A stretch of 64,000 nt of DNA from Kocuria palustris (GCF_007666205.1 NZ_VDOR01000005.1:62001-126000); one strand, 5' to 3'. Positions 37,661 through 48,529 are shown, counted from the stretch's first letter. The notes: generated from the sequence alone by a model not told the origin. A program made the numbers and translations.

Positions 37661-38902
37661 TCACTTGAGGAAGTCCGGGAAGTCCAGGGAGTCCTTGCGA
37701 CCGGAGGAGCGGGGGGTGCCGGACTCCGGCGGCAGGTCGACGTCGAAGCCGGCGTCGTCCGGGACGTCGTCGTTCGAGGCCTGGCTCGAGGAGCTCGAGC
37801 CGCTGCCCGACCACGACCCCGAGCCCTGGCCGCCGCGCTGGGCGGAGGACGAGGAGGCCGAGGACGGGGCGCCGGCACCGGCGCCGAAGGCGGCGCGGGT
37901 CGAGGCCGCCTGCTGCGCGGCCGGAGAGGTGGCGTTCGCGTTGGTCTCCTGCGACAGCGAGTCGAAGCCCGCGGCGATGACGGTGACGCGGGCGGAATCG
38001 CCCAGGGCGTCGTCGATGACCGCGCCGAAGATGATGTTGGCCTCCGGATGGGCGACCTCCTGCACCAGGCGCGCGGCCTCGTTGATCTCGAAGAGGCCGA
38101 GATCCGAGCCGCCCTGGATGGACAGCAGCACGCCGTGGGCGCCGTCGATCGAGGCCTCGAGCAGCGGCGAGGCGATCGCCAGCTCGGCGGCCTTGACCGC
38201 GCGGTCCTCGCCCTGCGCCGAGCCGATGCCCATGAGGGCGGAGCCCGCGCCCTGCATGACAGACTTGACGTCGGCGAAGTCGAGGTTGATCAGGCCCGGG
38301 GTCGTGATCAGGTCCGTGATGCCCTGGACGCCGGAGAGCAGGACGGTGTCCGCCGACTTGAAGGCGTCGAGCATGGAGACGTTGCGATCGGAGATCGACA
38401 GGAGCCGGTCGTTCGGGATGACGATGAGGGTGTCCACCTCGTCGCGCATGGTCTCGATGCCGTTCTCCGCCTGGTTGGACCGGCGGCGGCCCTCGAAGGT
38501 GAACGGACGGGTGACCACGCCGATGGTCAGCGCCCCGAGCGAGCGGGCGATGCGCGCCACGACCGGCGCGCCGCCGGTGCCCGTGCCGCCGCCCTCGCCG
38601 GCCGTCACGAAGACCATGTCGGCCCCCTTGAGGACCTCCTCGATCTCCTCGTGGTGATCCTCGGCGGCCTGCCGCCCGACATCCGGGTTCGCTCCGGCGC
38701 CGAGACCGCGGGTCAGCTCGCGGCCGACGTCGAGCTTGACGTCGGCATCCGACATCAGCAGGGCCTGGGCATCCGTGTTGATCGCGATGAACTCCACGCC
38801 GCGGAGTCCCTCCTCGATCATGCGGTTGACGGCGTTGACGCCGCCGCCGCCGATGCCGACGACCTTGATGACGGCCAGATAGTTCTGGGGCGTGGTGTCC
38901 AT
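37661..38902 (-). CDS. ftsZ: Cell division protein FtsZ
   Basis: Tubulin-like GTPase that forms the division ring; 413 residues. The GTPase core begins [20 protein letters not shown], with the tubulin signature in [13 protein letters not shown] and the catalytic loop [12 protein letters not shown] Ser/Gly-rich linker (about 320-395) leads to the conserved C-terminal peptide SLDFPDFLK that binds partners such as SepF. The ATG at 38902 follows AGGTGATC. The upstream spacer has its own promoter elements. Confidence 0.97.
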   Translation of the reverse strand: MDTTPQNYLAVIKVVGIGGGGVNAVNRMIEEGLRGVEFIAINTDAQALLMSDADVKLDVGRELTRGLGAGANPDVGRQAAEDHHEEIEEVLKGADMVFVTAGEGGGTGTGGAPVVARIARSLGALTIGVVTRPFTFEGRRRSNQAENGIETMRDEVDTLIVIPNDRLLSISDRNVSMLDAFKSADTVLLSGVQGITDLITTPGLINLDFADVKSVMQGAGSALMGIGSAQGEDRAVKAAELAIASPLLEASIDGAHGVLLSIQGGSDLGLFEINEAARLVQEVAHPEANIIFGAVIDDALGDSARVTVIAAGFDSLSQETNANATSPAAQQAASTRAAFGAGAGAPSSASSSSAQRGGQGSGSWSGSGSSSSSQASNDDVPDDAGFDVDLPPESGTPRSSGRKDSLDFPDFLK

Positions 38903-38969
38903 GATCACCTGTCTTGAATCGGGGCCGCCGACCTGCGCCGGCGGTGGGGTCCTCGCTGAACCCCCAGTT

Positions 38970-38991
38970 TCAACCTTCGATTCAAGGTTGA
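38970..38991. promoter_or_regulatory. Inverted repeat (operator-like) upstream of ftsZ
   Basis: Perfect 8-bp arms (38970-38977 and 38984-38991) around a 6-nt centre, AT-rich compared with its surroundings. It abuts a -10-like TATATC and would overlap or immediately follow that start site. The form resembles MerR/SoxR-type dyads, but no regulator is identified. Confidence 0.5.
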
Positions 38992-39035
38992 GATATATTC
39001 CTGAGGACTCATGCTCTGATGTCCGGGCCAGCCTA
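38992..39035 (-). promoter_or_regulatory. Candidate ftsZ promoters
   Basis: Two -10-like hexamers on the minus strand in the 251-nt ftsQ-ftsZ spacer: TATATC (38992-38997) and TAGGCT (39030-39035). Neither has a convincing -35. Independent ftsZ promoters in this spacer are usual in bacteria. Confidence 0.45.
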
Positions 39036-39153
39036 ACAACGGAGGCCGCGCGGCAACGAGTGGACCCCGCGTGTTGGCCGCAATGAGTCCCCCGTTTCGG
39101 GGGCAGCACCTCGAGTCTCACGTCAAGGTCGGAGGAATCGACCTAGGATGCTC

Positions 39154-40272
39154 CTATTCGAGCACCGGGTGCCGGGGCGCGGAGACGTCGTAGACCCCGA
39201 CCTCGCCCGTGGCCGCGGGCGAGTCGACGAGCGCGGCCAGGACCTCCGCCTTGAGACCGCTCTCGGTGTCATCGCCCCACCGCACGGTCACCCCGTCCTC
39301 GAGCTCGAGCATCACGATGCCGCCGGACTCCGCCCGCGCGGTCTGCACCTGCTCGAGCAGCGAGGCCGGCAGCGTCGCGAGCACGGCGCTCACCGTGTCC
39401 CAGTCGTCGGTGCCGAGGACCCCGGTGCCGCCGTCGATCACGGGGACCTGCACCGATCCGCGGTCCTCGACGCTGCGCACCTGCACGCCGTCCCGGTCCA
39501 CGAGCGACCAGCCGCCGTCGGCCTCCACCGCGGCCACGGGGATGCGCTCCTGGACCGCGACGTGCAGAGTGCCGCTGCCGCCGGCGCTGGTCTGCGCACC
39601 GCTGATCGCCGGATGGCCCTCGAGCAGCTCCCGGGCGTCGTCGTCGGAGATGCGGGTCATCGGCACCCCCTCGAGCGGCTGCAGCGATTCGGCCACGGCC
39701 TCCTGATCCGACAGGGACACGCCCTCGACGTCGATCGTGCGCACGGCGAAGATCCGGGAGAAGAACACGGCCCACAGCAGCACCAGGACGAGCAGCAGGG
39801 CGACGGCCGCGATGAGCGCCCGGCGCAGAGCAGGGCTCATCCGGGGGCGGTCCCGGTCGTCCTCGGGGCCCTTGCGCGCCGAGCCGCGGGAGCCCGAGCG
39901 CGCCGAGCCGAGCTGGAGCGTGCGGCGCCAGTCGCTGAAGCGGCCCCCGCCCGTGGGCACGGGCTCGAACTCGCTCTCGCGCTGCTCGTCGAGCGCGGCG
40001 ACCTTGCCCTGGCTGTTCACCCGCACCCGCGTGGAGCCGGTGCGGCCGCCGGGCGGCCCGGTCGCGTCGGCAGCACCGGTCCCATCCGGCCCCCGGGCGT
40101 CGTCGGCTCGCCCGCCGCTCCGGTGCTCGCCGGCCCTGTGCTCGGCCGCCGCGGACCCGCCGGCAGCGGGCCCGGCATCGGCGGCGCGGCCCCGGGAGGC
40201 GGCGTCCTCGCTGCCCCGCCGATCCTCCGCGCGGGCGAAGCGCGGCTGGTGCGGACGCGGTCCGCCGGCCAT
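39154..40272 (-). CDS. ftsQ: Cell division protein FtsQ
   Basis: Bitopic divisome protein linking FtsL/B to late proteins; 372 residues. A long charged cytoplasmic N-terminal region (1-145) precedes one membrane helix (ALIAAVALLLVLVLLWAVFF). A POTRA domain follows (FAVRTIDVEGVSLSDQEAV, then LEGHPAISGAQ), and the beta domain ends in DVSAPRHPVLE. The ATG overlaps the murC stop by one base (TGATG). It is the last gene of the mur/fts run before the ftsZ spacer. Confidence 0.93.
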   Translation of the reverse strand: MAGGPRPHQPRFARAEDRRGSEDAASRGRAADAGPAAGGSAAAEHRAGEHRSGGRADDARGPDGTGAADATGPPGGRTGSTRVRVNSQGKVAALDEQRESEFEPVPTGGGRFSDWRRTLQLGSARSGSRGSARKGPEDDRDRPRMSPALRRALIAAVALLLVLVLLWAVFFSRIFAVRTIDVEGVSLSDQEAVAESLQPLEGVPMTRISDDDARELLEGHPAISGAQTSAGGSGTLHVAVQERIPVAAVEADGGWSLVDRDGVQVRSVEDRGSVQVPVIDGGTGVLGTDDWDTVSAVLATLPASLLEQVQTARAESGGIVMLELEDGVTVRWGDDTESGLKAEVLAALVDSPAATGEVGVYDVSAPRHPVLE

Positions 40273-41765
40273 CAGGCCGAGACCCCGGCAGCGCCGGCGT
40301 CCCCGGCGCCGCCGCCCGCCCCGATGCCTTCGGCGTCCTCGAGGGCGGCGAGCAGACGAGCCCCGAACGCGGTGACGTCGCCGGCTCCCACGGTCAGCAC
40401 GAGATCGCCCGTCTGCGCGGCGGCGGCGATCTGCTCCACGGCCTCCTGGGGGTCGAAGGCGCTGACCACGGACTCCCCCGCCGCTTCGGAGATCAGCTCC
40501 GAGGAGACGCCGTCGACGGGGTCCTCGCGGGCGGCGAAGATCGGCAGCACCCAGGACCGGTCGGCGAGCTCGAGGGCCTCGGCGAACTCCGGGGCGAAGG
40601 CCCGGGTGCGCGAGAACAGGTGCGGCTGGAAGAGCACCAGGACGCGGTGCTCCCCCGCCACACGCCGGGCGGCCGCGAGCGCGGCGCGCACCTCCGTGGG
40701 GTGGTGGGCGTAGTCGTCGATCACGCGGATGCCGCGCGCCTCGCCCTTGAGGTCGAAGCGGCGGTCCGAGCCGTGGAACTTGGCCAGCCCGCGCAGCGCA
40801 TCCTCGGCCGGCACCCCGGCGATCTGCGTGACCGCGAAGGCCGCGGCCGCGTTGAGCACGTTGTGCTCCCCCGGCACCTCCAGGCGCATCCGGTGCGTCC
40901 GCAGGTCCGCGCCCTCGCCGACCGAGACGGTCGCGGTGGCGCCGATGCCCTCGGTGCGGATGTCGCTGATGCGGATCTGCGCGGAGGCGTCCGTGCCGTA
41001 CGTCAGCACGCTGCCGCCCCGGCGCCGCACGGCCTCGGCCAGACGGCGCGAACCGGCATCGTCCTGGCAGGCCACGAGGGTCCCGCCGGGGCGCAGGGTC
41101 GCCGCGAAGTCGTCGAAGGCCCGGAAGAAGGCCTCCTCGGAGCCGTAGTGGTCGAGGTGATCCGGCTCGATGTTGGTCACCACGGCGATCGTCGGCCCGT
41201 AGCTCAGGAACGACCCGTCGGACTCGTCGGCCTCGGCCACGAACCACTCCCCGCGGCCCAGGTGCGCGTTGGTGCCCAGATCCGCGACATGGGCCCCGAT
41301 CGCCCACGAGGGGTCGCGCCCCGACTCCTGGAGGGCGACGGCGGCCATGGACGAGGTGGTCGTCTTGCCGTGCGTCCCGGCCACGGCCACGACCCGGGAG
41401 CCGTGCATCGACACGGCCAGGGCCTCGGAGCGGTGCAGGACGCGCAGGCCCTGCTCGCGCGCGGCGGCCAGCTCGGGGTTCGTGTCCCGGATCGCGGTCG
41501 AGACCACGACGGTCTGGGCATCGGCGATGTTCTCGGCGCTCTGGCCGATGCTCACCGCGGCGCCGCGCTCGCGCAGGGCGGCCAGACCGCGGGACTCCTG
41601 GGCGTCCGAGCCCGAGACGCTCACGCCGTGGGCCAGCAGCAGGCGAGCCACGGCCGACATGCCGGCGCCCCCGATGCCGATGAGGTGCGTGCGCCCCAGG
41701 TCCCGGGGGTCGGTGCCGACGCCCACGGGATCCTCCCGGTGCCCGCTGCGGGGTTCAGTGCTCAC
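40272..41765 (-). CDS. murC: UDP-N-acetylmuramate--L-alanine ligase
   Basis: Adds L-alanine to UDP-MurNAc in the cytoplasm; 497 residues. The N-terminal domain shows [18 protein letters not shown], the ATP site is [13 protein letters not shown], and [14 protein letters not shown] and [11 protein letters not shown] are the Mur-ligase signatures. The GTG start overlaps the murG end by 11 nt and has GGAGG 6 nt upstream. Confidence 0.96.
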   Translation of the reverse strand: MSTEPRSGHREDPVGVGTDPRDLGRTHLIGIGGAGMSAVARLLLAHGVSVSGSDAQESRGLAALRERGAAVSIGQSAENIADAQTVVVSTAIRDTNPELAAAREQGLRVLHRSEALAVSMHGSRVVAVAGTHGKTTTSSMAAVALQESGRDPSWAIGAHVADLGTNAHLGRGEWFVAEADESDGSFLSYGPTIAVVTNIEPDHLDHYGSEEAFFRAFDDFAATLRPGGTLVACQDDAGSRRLAEAVRRRGGSVLTYGTDASAQIRISDIRTEGIGATATVSVGEGADLRTHRMRLEVPGEHNVLNAAAAFAVTQIAGVPAEDALRGLAKFHGSDRRFDLKGEARGIRVIDDYAHHPTEVRAALAAARRVAGEHRVLVLFQPHLFSRTRAFAPEFAEALELADRSWVLPIFAAREDPVDGVSSELISEAAGESVVSAFDPQEAVEQIAAAAQTGDLVLTVGAGDVTAFGARLLAALEDAEGIGAGGGAGDAGAAGVSA

Positions 41766-42888
41766 GTCGTGCCTCCTGCAGGATGAGTTCGGCCATGGTC
41801 GCGTCCGCGTCGCGCACGCCCGCCCCGTGGGCGGCGCGCTCCATCTCCGCCAGGCCCCCGGGGGCCGTGAGGAGCGGGACGACCCGGGAGCGGTACCACT
41901 CGGGGGTGAAGTCGGAGTCCTCGACCAGCCGCGCCGCCCCGGCCTCCACGAGGTGCCGGGCGTTGAGCGCCTGCTCGCCGTTGCCGATCGGCAGCGGGAC
42001 GAAGATCGCCGGCAGCCCCACGGCCGCGACCTCGGAGACGGTGGCCGCTCCGGCGCGCGCGATCAGCAGGTCGGCGGCCGCGTAGACGTCCTCCATCCCG
42101 TCGACGTACTCGACCTGGCGGTAGTTCGGCGCCCGGAGCGGCTCGAGGTCCTCCGTCAGCACGGGCTTGTCGCGGCCGGTGATGTGCAGCAGCTGGTATC
42201 CGCGCTCGGCGATCTCGGGCACGATCTGCTGGATCGTGCGGTTGATCGCCACGGCGCCCGAGGAGCCGCCGGTGACGATCACGGTCGGCAGGTCCGGGTC
42301 CAGCCGCAGCCGCTCGCGGGCCCCGCGGCGCGCGGCCGCCCGGTCCAGCTGGGAGATCTCCCGGCGCATGGGCATCCCGACGGTCCGGGCTCCCCTCAGG
42401 GGCGTGTCGGGGAAGGCCGTGGCCACGACGGCGGCGAAGCGGGCGCCCACGCGGTTGGCGAGCCCGGGGCGGGCGTTCGCCTCGTGGATGACGACGGGGA
42501 CCCCGCGGCGGCGCGCGGCGAGGTACATGGGGGTGCAGACGTAGCCACCGACGCCGACGACCGCGTCCGCGCCGTGCTCGTCGATGATCCGCCCGGCCTG
42601 GCCGATCGCGCCGCGCAGGCGCATCGGCAGCCGCAGCAGGTCCGCGGAGGGGCGGCGCGGCAGCGGCACCCGGTCGATGGTCTCCAGCGGCAGCCCGGCC
42701 GCCGGCACGAGCCGGGTCTCCATGCCGGAGGCGGTCCCGACCGCCGTGACCTCCGCGGTCGGCTCCGCCCGGTGCAGCGCGGCCGCGATGGCCAGCAGCG
42801 GGGAGACGTGGCCCGCGGTCCCGCCGCCGGCCAGCACCACCGAGACCGGTCGGCCGGACGGTGTCGTTCGGGTGTTCTCGTCGCTCAT
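41755..42888 (-). CDS. murG: UDP-GlcNAc--undecaprenyl-pyrophosphoryl-MurNAc-pentapeptide transferase
   Basis: Makes lipid II from lipid I at the inner face of the membrane; 377 residues. The glycosyltransferase GT-B signatures are [19 protein letters not shown] at the N terminus, [16 protein letters not shown], and the UDP-GlcNAc site [12 protein letters not shown]. It lies 37 nt downstream of ftsW. Confidence 0.96.
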   Translation of the reverse strand: MSDENTRTTPSGRPVSVVLAGGGTAGHVSPLLAIAAALHRAEPTAEVTAVGTASGMETRLVPAAGLPLETIDRVPLPRRPSADLLRLPMRLRGAIGQAGRIIDEHGADAVVGVGGYVCTPMYLAARRRGVPVVIHEANARPGLANRVGARFAAVVATAFPDTPLRGARTVGMPMRREISQLDRAAARRGARERLRLDPDLPTVIVTGGSSGAVAINRTIQQIVPEIAERGYQLLHITGRDKPVLTEDLEPLRAPNYRQVEYVDGMEDVYAAADLLIARAGAATVSEVAAVGLPAIFVPLPIGNGEQALNARHLVEAGAARLVEDSDFTPEWYRSRVVPLLTAPGGLAEMERAAHGAGVRDADATMAELILQEARREH

Positions 42889-42925
42889 TCGGCTGCTCCT
42901 GCCCGGGCGGGCGTCGTCGTGCGGC

Positions 42926-44374
42926 TCAGGATCCGGACTGCCGCCGGATCACGCGGCCGCGTCGGATGTCGTGGACCTCGGCGATGGGCTCGCGGTCGTC
43001 GTAGGGATGCATGTCGTGCCGGCCGCGGGGATCGTCGTGCCAGGCGTCGTGCCAGGCGTCGTCGTGGTGGCCGCGGTCGCGGGCATCCCGGCCTGCGGCG
43101 CGCGGCTCATCGTACGCACGCACGCCGCTGATCGGAGCGCTCCGGTCGATCGGGGCGCCCGGTCGGCGCGGGACGGGCCGCAGCTCGACCATCCCGCTCG
43201 AGGGCCGGCGCGCGAAGGACATCACGACGCCGACGGCCGCCAGGCACATCAGCAGCGACGACCCGCCGTAGCTGATGAACGGCAGCGGGACGCCGATCAC
43301 GGGCAGCACGCCGGTGACCATGCCGATGTTCACGAAGGCCTGCCCGATGAGCCAGGCCAGGATCCCTCCGGTGACGATCCGCTCGAAGCCCGAGGTGCAG
43401 CGCAGCAGGACGCGGGCCATGGCCACGGCCATCACCGCGAACAGGCCCAGGATCAGCACGGTGCCGAGCAGGCCCAGCTCCTCGCCGATGATCGCGAAGA
43501 TGAAGTCGTTGTGCGCCTCGGGGACGTAGTTGTACTTCGAGCGCGACTGCCCGAGCCCCACGCCCCACCAGCCGCCGGTGGCCAGGGCGGACAGCCCGTG
43601 CATGGCCTGGTAGCAGCCGGCCGAGGGATCGCAGTCGCCGGTCAGCCAGGACTGGACGCGCCCGATGCGGTGCGGGGCGGAGACGATGAACAGCGCCGCG
43701 ACGACGAAGCCCCCCGCGAAGGCGATGAGGATCCAGCGCATCGGGACCCCCGCGAAGAACACCGCCGCGAGGTAGATCAGCAGGAAGATCGCCGCGGTGC
43801 CCATGTCCCGGCCGTACATCACGAACAGGACCGGGATGCCGACGGCCATGGCCGAGGGCCACAGCGCCTCCTTGGGCGTCCGGATGCGCCCGGCGACCCG
43901 GCCCAGCCACACGCCCAGCGCCAGGACGCACGTGAGCTTGGCGATCTCCGAGGGCTGCACCGACAGCCCCCCGATCGACAGCCAGTTCCGGTTGCCGTTG
44001 ACCTCGACGCCGAAGGGCACGACCAGGGCGAGGATCACCACGGAGATCCAGAATCCCGGCAGGGCCAGCGCCCGCATGGCCCGGGCGGGCACGCGCGAGA
44101 GCACGAGCATCACGACGATGCCGAGAACGCCGAAGACGACCTGGCGCATGAACAGCCCGTAGGCCGACTCCTCCGCGGAGATCGACTCCACCGCCGAGGC
44201 GGAGAGCACCATCATGACGCCGATCGCGGAGAGCAGCACCGAGCAGGCGAACAGCGCGTAGTAGGAGTGGATCAGCGGGCCGTCGCGGACCTTGCGCTCC
44301 ACGGTGCGCAGCGGCCCCGCGGGATCGTCGATGCGATCGAGCAGCCGGGTGCCCGCGGACCGGAGCGAGCTCAC
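42926..44374 (-). CDS. ftsW: Lipid II polymerase FtsW (SEDS family)
   Basis: Septal peptidoglycan glycosyltransferase partnering with FtsI; 482 residues with ten hydrophobic helices. SEDS features include [43 protein letters not shown] and [11 protein letters not shown]. The last ~80 residues are a cytoplasmic tail rich in His, Asp and Arg, including WHDAWHDD encoded by a 12-bp tandem repeat. The GTG start overlaps the murD stop by 4 nt (GTGA). Confidence 0.95.
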   Translation of the reverse strand: MSSLRSAGTRLLDRIDDPAGPLRTVERKVRDGPLIHSYYALFACSVLLSAIGVMMVLSASAVESISAEESAYGLFMRQVVFGVLGIVVMLVLSRVPARAMRALALPGFWISVVILALVVPFGVEVNGNRNWLSIGGLSVQPSEIAKLTCVLALGVWLGRVAGRIRTPKEALWPSAMAVGIPVLFVMYGRDMGTAAIFLLIYLAAVFFAGVPMRWILIAFAGGFVVAALFIVSAPHRIGRVQSWLTGDCDPSAGCYQAMHGLSALATGGWWGVGLGQSRSKYNYVPEAHNDFIFAIIGEELGLLGTVLILGLFAVMAVAMARVLLRCTSGFERIVTGGILAWLIGQAFVNIGMVTGVLPVIGVPLPFISYGGSSLLMCLAAVGVVMSFARRPSSGMVELRPVPRRPGAPIDRSAPISGVRAYDEPRAAGRDARDRGHHDDAWHDAWHDDPRGRHDMHPYDDREPIAEVHDIRRGRVIRRQSGS

Positions 44375-45897
44375 TTGAGGCGCTCCACCAGATCGGCCAC
44401 GCTCAGCGCGAAGGAGTCCCCGCGGTGGGCGTAGTCCCGGAACTGGTCCATCGAGGCGGCGGCCGGGGCCATCAGCACGGTGTCGCCGTCGACGGCCACC
44501 CCGTGGGCGGCCTCGACGGCCGCGCGCATCACGGCGTCGCCGTCGGCGGCATCCGCGAGGTCCTCGCCGGCGCGCAGGATCGGGACCTGGGGCGCGGAGT
44601 CGGCCAGGGCCGCCTCGAGCCGGGCGTTGTCGGTGCCGATCAGCACGACGGCCCGCAGCCGCGCGGCGTGCTTGGCCACCAGCTCGCGGCTGTCCGTGCC
44701 CTTGGCCAGCCCGCCGGCGATCCACACGACGGACTCGAAGGCCGACAGGGAGGCATCGGCGGCATGGGGGTTGGTGGCCTTGGAGTCGTCGACCCAGACC
44801 ACCCCGTGGGTCCTGGCCACCGGCTGGATGCGGTGCCCGCCCGGCTCCCAGGCCTCCAGCCCGGAGGCGATGTCCTGGGGCTGGACGCCGGCGGCGCGCG
44901 CGAGGGCGGCCGCGGCCAGGGCATTGGAGACCCCGTGGGCGGTGGGGACCGGCTTCAGCGACTGCACAGCCCCGATCTCAAGGGCCTGGCTGCGCCGGTC
45001 CGTCAGGAAGGCCCGGTCCACGAGCAGGTCCTCGACGACGCCGAGCATGGACACGTCCGGGCTGCCCGCGGTGAACCCGATGGCCCGGCAGCCCTCGACG
45101 ACGTCGGCCTCCTCGACCATCTCCCGGGTGCGCGGATCGGCTTCGTTGTAGACCGCGGCGACGCGGCAGCCCTCGTAGACGCGGGACTTGTCGGCGATGT
45201 AGTTCTCGAAGCTCCCGTGCCAGTCCACGTGGTCCTCGGCGATGTTCAGGCACACCGCGGCCAGCGGGGAGATCGAGTGCGCCCAGTGCAGCTGGAAGCT
45301 CGACAGCTCCACGGCCAGGACGTCGTAGTCGACCGGGTCGCGCAGGGCGTCGAGGATGGGAGTCCCGACATTGCCCACGGCCAGGGCCTTGAGACCGCCG
45401 GCCTGCAGCATGGACTCGACCATCTGCACGGTGGTCGTCTTGCCGTTGGTGCCGGTGATGCACACCCACTGCGCGGTCGGCCGCCCGGCCCGCTCGCGGA
45501 CCCGCCAGGCGAGCTCGACGTCGCCCCAGATCTGCACCCCCTGCCCGGCGGCCTGCGCGAGCACGGGGTGCTCGGGCCGCAGGCCCGGGGAGGTGACGAC
45601 GAGCTGCGGGGCCAGTCCGTCCACCTGCGGCAGCCGGCCGGCGGCCTCGCCGAGCAGCACGTCCGCGGCCCCCACGATGCGCAGGGTCTCGGCCTTCTGC
45701 CGATTGACCTCGGAGTCCAGCCCGTCGAGCACGACCACGCGGGCGCCGAGCTCGATGAGCGTGTCCGCCGCGGCGAAGCCCGAGACGCCGATGCCGAGCA
45801 CCGCGACGCGCAGGCCCGCCCAGTCGGCGTCCCAGCTCGTGAGCGCGTCGAGCCGGGGATCGGAGAGGATGGGGTTCTCGTTGCTGGCGTGGATCAC
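44371..45897 (-). CDS. murD: UDP-N-acetylmuramoylalanine--D-glutamate ligase
   Basis: Adds D-glutamate to UDP-MurNAc-L-Ala; 508 residues. Signatures are VAVLGIGVSGFAAADTL, the ATP loop ITGTNGKTTTVQM, CLNIAEDHVDWHG and WVDDSKATNPHA. The GTG at 45897 is chosen because it forms a GTGA overlap with the mraY stop, the pattern used throughout the cluster. The longer open frame upstream is the shadow of mraY. Confidence 0.95.
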   Translation of the reverse strand: MIHASNENPILSDPRLDALTSWDADWAGLRVAVLGIGVSGFAAADTLIELGARVVVLDGLDSEVNRQKAETLRIVGAADVLLGEAAGRLPQVDGLAPQLVVTSPGLRPEHPVLAQAAGQGVQIWGDVELAWRVRERAGRPTAQWVCITGTNGKTTTVQMVESMLQAGGLKALAVGNVGTPILDALRDPVDYDVLAVELSSFQLHWAHSISPLAAVCLNIAEDHVDWHGSFENYIADKSRVYEGCRVAAVYNEADPRTREMVEEADVVEGCRAIGFTAGSPDVSMLGVVEDLLVDRAFLTDRRSQALEIGAVQSLKPVPTAHGVSNALAAAALARAAGVQPQDIASGLEAWEPGGHRIQPVARTHGVVWVDDSKATNPHAADASLSAFESVVWIAGGLAKGTDSRELVAKHAARLRAVVLIGTDNARLEAALADSAPQVPILRAGEDLADAADGDAVMRAAVEAAHGVAVDGDTVLMAPAAASMDQFRDYAHRGDSFALSVADLVERLK

Positions 45898-47060
45898 AGG
45901 AGCGCGCCTCCGTTGGAGATGAGCCACTCGCCGTAGAACACCGCGAGGGCGATGGCCGTGAACAGCCCGGCGATGGTCCAGAACCGCACGACGATGGTGA
46001 CCTCCTGCCACCCCTTCAGCTCGAAGTGGTGCTGCAGCGGCGCCATCTTGAAGATGCGCTTGCCGCCGGAGATCTTGAACCAGCCGACCTGCAGGATCAC
46101 CGAGACGGTGATGATCACGAACAGCCCGGCGATCAGCACGAGCAGCAGCTCGGTGCGGGAGAGGATCGCGAACGCGGCCAGGGCGCCGCCGAGGCCCAGC
46201 GAGCCGGTGTCGCCCATGAAGATCTTGGCCGGGGAGGTGTTCCACCACAGGAAGCCGATGAGCGCGCCCACGAGCGCCGCGGCCAGGACCGTGAGGTCCG
46301 AGGGGTCGCGCACGGTGTAGCACAGCCCCGGCTCGCCGTCGCCGCACAGGCGGCCGCTCTGCCACAGGGTGATGAGCAGGTAGCCCGAGAACACGAGGAT
46401 GGCGGCGCCGGTGGCCAGCCCGTCGAGGCCGTCGGTGAGGTTCACGGCGTTCGTGGTCGCGGTCGCGATGAGGTTGACCCACACGATGTAGAGGATCAGC
46501 CCGAGCAGCACGAGGGCGATGGCGCGCTCGGAGGTCAGCGCCTCGATCAGCCCCCCGGCCATCTGGCCGAAGCCCAGGTCGAGGCCCGTGTCGCGGGTGG
46601 CCGAGACGGCCGTCGAGCCGGGCGTGACCCCCCGTTCGTCGGGGAACATCAGCGTGAGCACCGCGAAGACCGTGCCGATCGTGCCCTGCAGCGCGATCTT
46701 TCCGCCGGGGCTCAGACCGAGGTTCTGCTTCTTGGTGATCTTCTTGGCGTCGTCGATCCCGCCGACGAAGCCCATGCCGAGCATCAGGAACACGGCCAGC
46801 AGCCCGGAGGCCGTGGGCCCCGTCCACTCCCCCGTGAGCAGCCCCACGACGACGTGCGAGATCGCGTACGCGATGACGGCCGCGCCCAGGATGGCCAGGC
46901 CGCCCATGGTGGGGGTGCCGCGCTTGGTCTGGTGGCTCGAGGGCCCGTCCTCGCGGATGAACTGGCCGTAGCCGCGCCGGGCCAGGAAGCGGATGAACAT
47001 CGGGGTGCCCAGCAGCGACAGGATCAGCCCCAGCGCGGAGGCGACGATGATCTGGATCAT
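45894..47060 (-). CDS. mraY: Phospho-N-acetylmuramoyl-pentapeptide transferase
   Basis: Integral membrane enzyme forming lipid I from UDP-MurNAc-pentapeptide and undecaprenyl phosphate; 388 residues, about ten helices. Motifs are HQTKRGTPTMGG, GFVGGIDDAKKI with the Asp pair, AVNLTDGLDGLA and FMGDTGSLGLGGA, with HHFELKGW near the end. The ATG overlaps the murF stop by 4 nt (ATGA). Confidence 0.97.
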   Translation of the reverse strand: MIQIIVASALGLILSLLGTPMFIRFLARRGYGQFIREDGPSSHQTKRGTPTMGGLAILGAAVIAYAISHVVVGLLTGEWTGPTASGLLAVFLMLGMGFVGGIDDAKKITKKQNLGLSPGGKIALQGTIGTVFAVLTLMFPDERGVTPGSTAVSATRDTGLDLGFGQMAGGLIEALTSERAIALVLLGLILYIVWVNLIATATTNAVNLTDGLDGLATGAAILVFSGYLLITLWQSGRLCGDGEPGLCYTVRDPSDLTVLAAALVGALIGFLWWNTSPAKIFMGDTGSLGLGGALAAFAILSRTELLLVLIAGLFVIITVSVILQVGWFKISGGKRIFKMAPLQHHFELKGWQEVTIVVRFWTIAGLFTAIALAVFYGEWLISNGGALL

Positions 47061-48529
47061 GCCCGGCCTCCCTCGCTCCGCCCGGCGATCCGGTCGCCGA
47101 GGTCCTTGAGCCCCGCGGAGTTCGAGGACTTGAGCAGCACGATGTCCCCGGGGCGCAGGTGCTCCGCCAGATAGGCCTCGGCGGCCCCGATGTCCTCGAC
47201 CCAGTCCGCCTCATCTCCCCACGAGCCCTCGAGCTGCGCGGTGACGTAGGTCGGGCGGGCCAGCGGTCCGACGGCCAGCAGCCGGGAGATGTTGTAGCGC
47301 ACCACGAGCGAGCCCAGGCGGTTGTGCTCCTCGAGCGAGGAGTCGCCGAGCTCGTACATCTCCCCCAGCACGGCCCAGGTGCGGCGGTGCTGCGGGGAGC
47401 CCTCCGGGCCGCCCAGCCGGGCCAGGGTCTGGAGGGCGCCGGCCATGGACTGCGGGTTCGCGTTGTACGCGTCGTTGAGGATCGTCACGCCGTCCGGGCG
47501 CTCGGTGCGCTCCATGCGCCACCGGCTGCCCGGGCCGAGGCCCTGCAGGACGGCGGCGATCGTCGCGGTCGGCACCCCGGCCATCGAGGCGGCGGCCGCC
47601 GCGGCCAGGATGTTGGTGACGTGGTGCTCCCCGATCAGCCCGGAGACGATCCGGTGCTCGGAGCCGTCCGGGAAGTGCAGGGTCAGCGCCGGGTGGCCGT
47701 CGTCGTCGGAGGAGACGCCGTCGGCCCACACGCGCGCCGCCGGGACCGCGGGCATGGTGTTGAGGCGGCCGGTGCCGAAGAGCACGACGGGCGCCTGGGT
47801 GCGCTCGTGCATGGCGCGCACGCGCTCGTCGTCGTCGTTGAGGATCGCCACCCCGTCCGGGGAGAGGGACTCGACCATCTCGCCCTTGGCGCGCGCGATG
47901 TTCTCGACGCCGCCGAACTCCCCGGCGTGCGCGGAGCCGACGCACAGGACGGCGCCGACGTCCGGGCTGACCATGTGGCACAGGTAGGAGATGTTGCCGA
48001 TGTGCGTCGCACCCATCTCCACCACCAGGTACCGGGTCTCGGCGGTCGTGCGGAACACCGTCAGGGGCACGCCGACCTCGCCGTTGTAGGAGCCCTGCGG
48101 TGCCACGGTCGGGCCCATCTCCGAGAAGATCGCGCGCAGGAGGTCCTTGGTGGTCGTCTTGCCGACCGAGCCGGTCACGGCCACGACCTTGAGGTCGTTC
48201 TCCTGGCGCAGGTGGCGCACGACCCAGTTGGCCAGCGTGCCCATGGCCGCGACGACGTCCGGGACGCGCACGGACGGGAACACGGAGCCGTCGTCGGCGG
48301 CGACCTCGCGCTCGACGAGGGCGAGCCGCGCCCCGGCGTCGAAGGCGGCCGCGACGAAGCGGTGCCCGTCGGTCACCTCGCCGGGCTTGGCCACGAAGAG
48401 GGTGGACTCGGCCGCTTCGCGGGAGTCCGTGGTGACGTGCTCGACGACGGGGCCGTCCTGCTGCGGGTCGAGCCCGAGCAGCTCGCCCCCGACGATCTCG
48501 GCGATGCGCTGGGCATTGAGAGGGATCAC
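47057..48529 (-). CDS. murF: UDP-MurNAc-tripeptide--D-Ala-D-Ala ligase
   Basis: Completes the UDP-MurNAc-pentapeptide by adding D-Ala-D-Ala; 490 residues. The N terminus MIPLNAQRIAEIVGGELLG is typical, the ATP loop is VTGSVGKTTTKDLL, and NDAYNANPQSM and GEMYELGDSS are family signatures. The GTG at 48529 is preferred over GTG 48541 because it gives the GTGA overlap with the murE stop seen at most junctions in this cluster. Confidence 0.95.
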   Translation of the reverse strand: MIPLNAQRIAEIVGGELLGLDPQQDGPVVEHVTTDSREAAESTLFVAKPGEVTDGHRFVAAAFDAGARLALVEREVAADDGSVFPSVRVPDVVAAMGTLANWVVRHLRQENDLKVVAVTGSVGKTTTKDLLRAIFSEMGPTVAPQGSYNGEVGVPLTVFRTTAETRYLVVEMGATHIGNISYLCHMVSPDVGAVLCVGSAHAGEFGGVENIARAKGEMVESLSPDGVAILNDDDERVRAMHERTQAPVVLFGTGRLNTMPAVPAARVWADGVSSDDDGHPALTLHFPDGSEHRIVSGLIGEHHVTNILAAAAAASMAGVPTATIAAVLQGLGPGSRWRMERTERPDGVTILNDAYNANPQSMAGALQTLARLGGPEGSPQHRRTWAVLGEMYELGDSSLEEHNRLGSLVVRYNISRLLAVGPLARPTYVTAQLEGSWGDEADWVEDIGAAEAYLAEHLRPGDIVLLKSSNSAGLKDLGDRIAGRSEGGRA

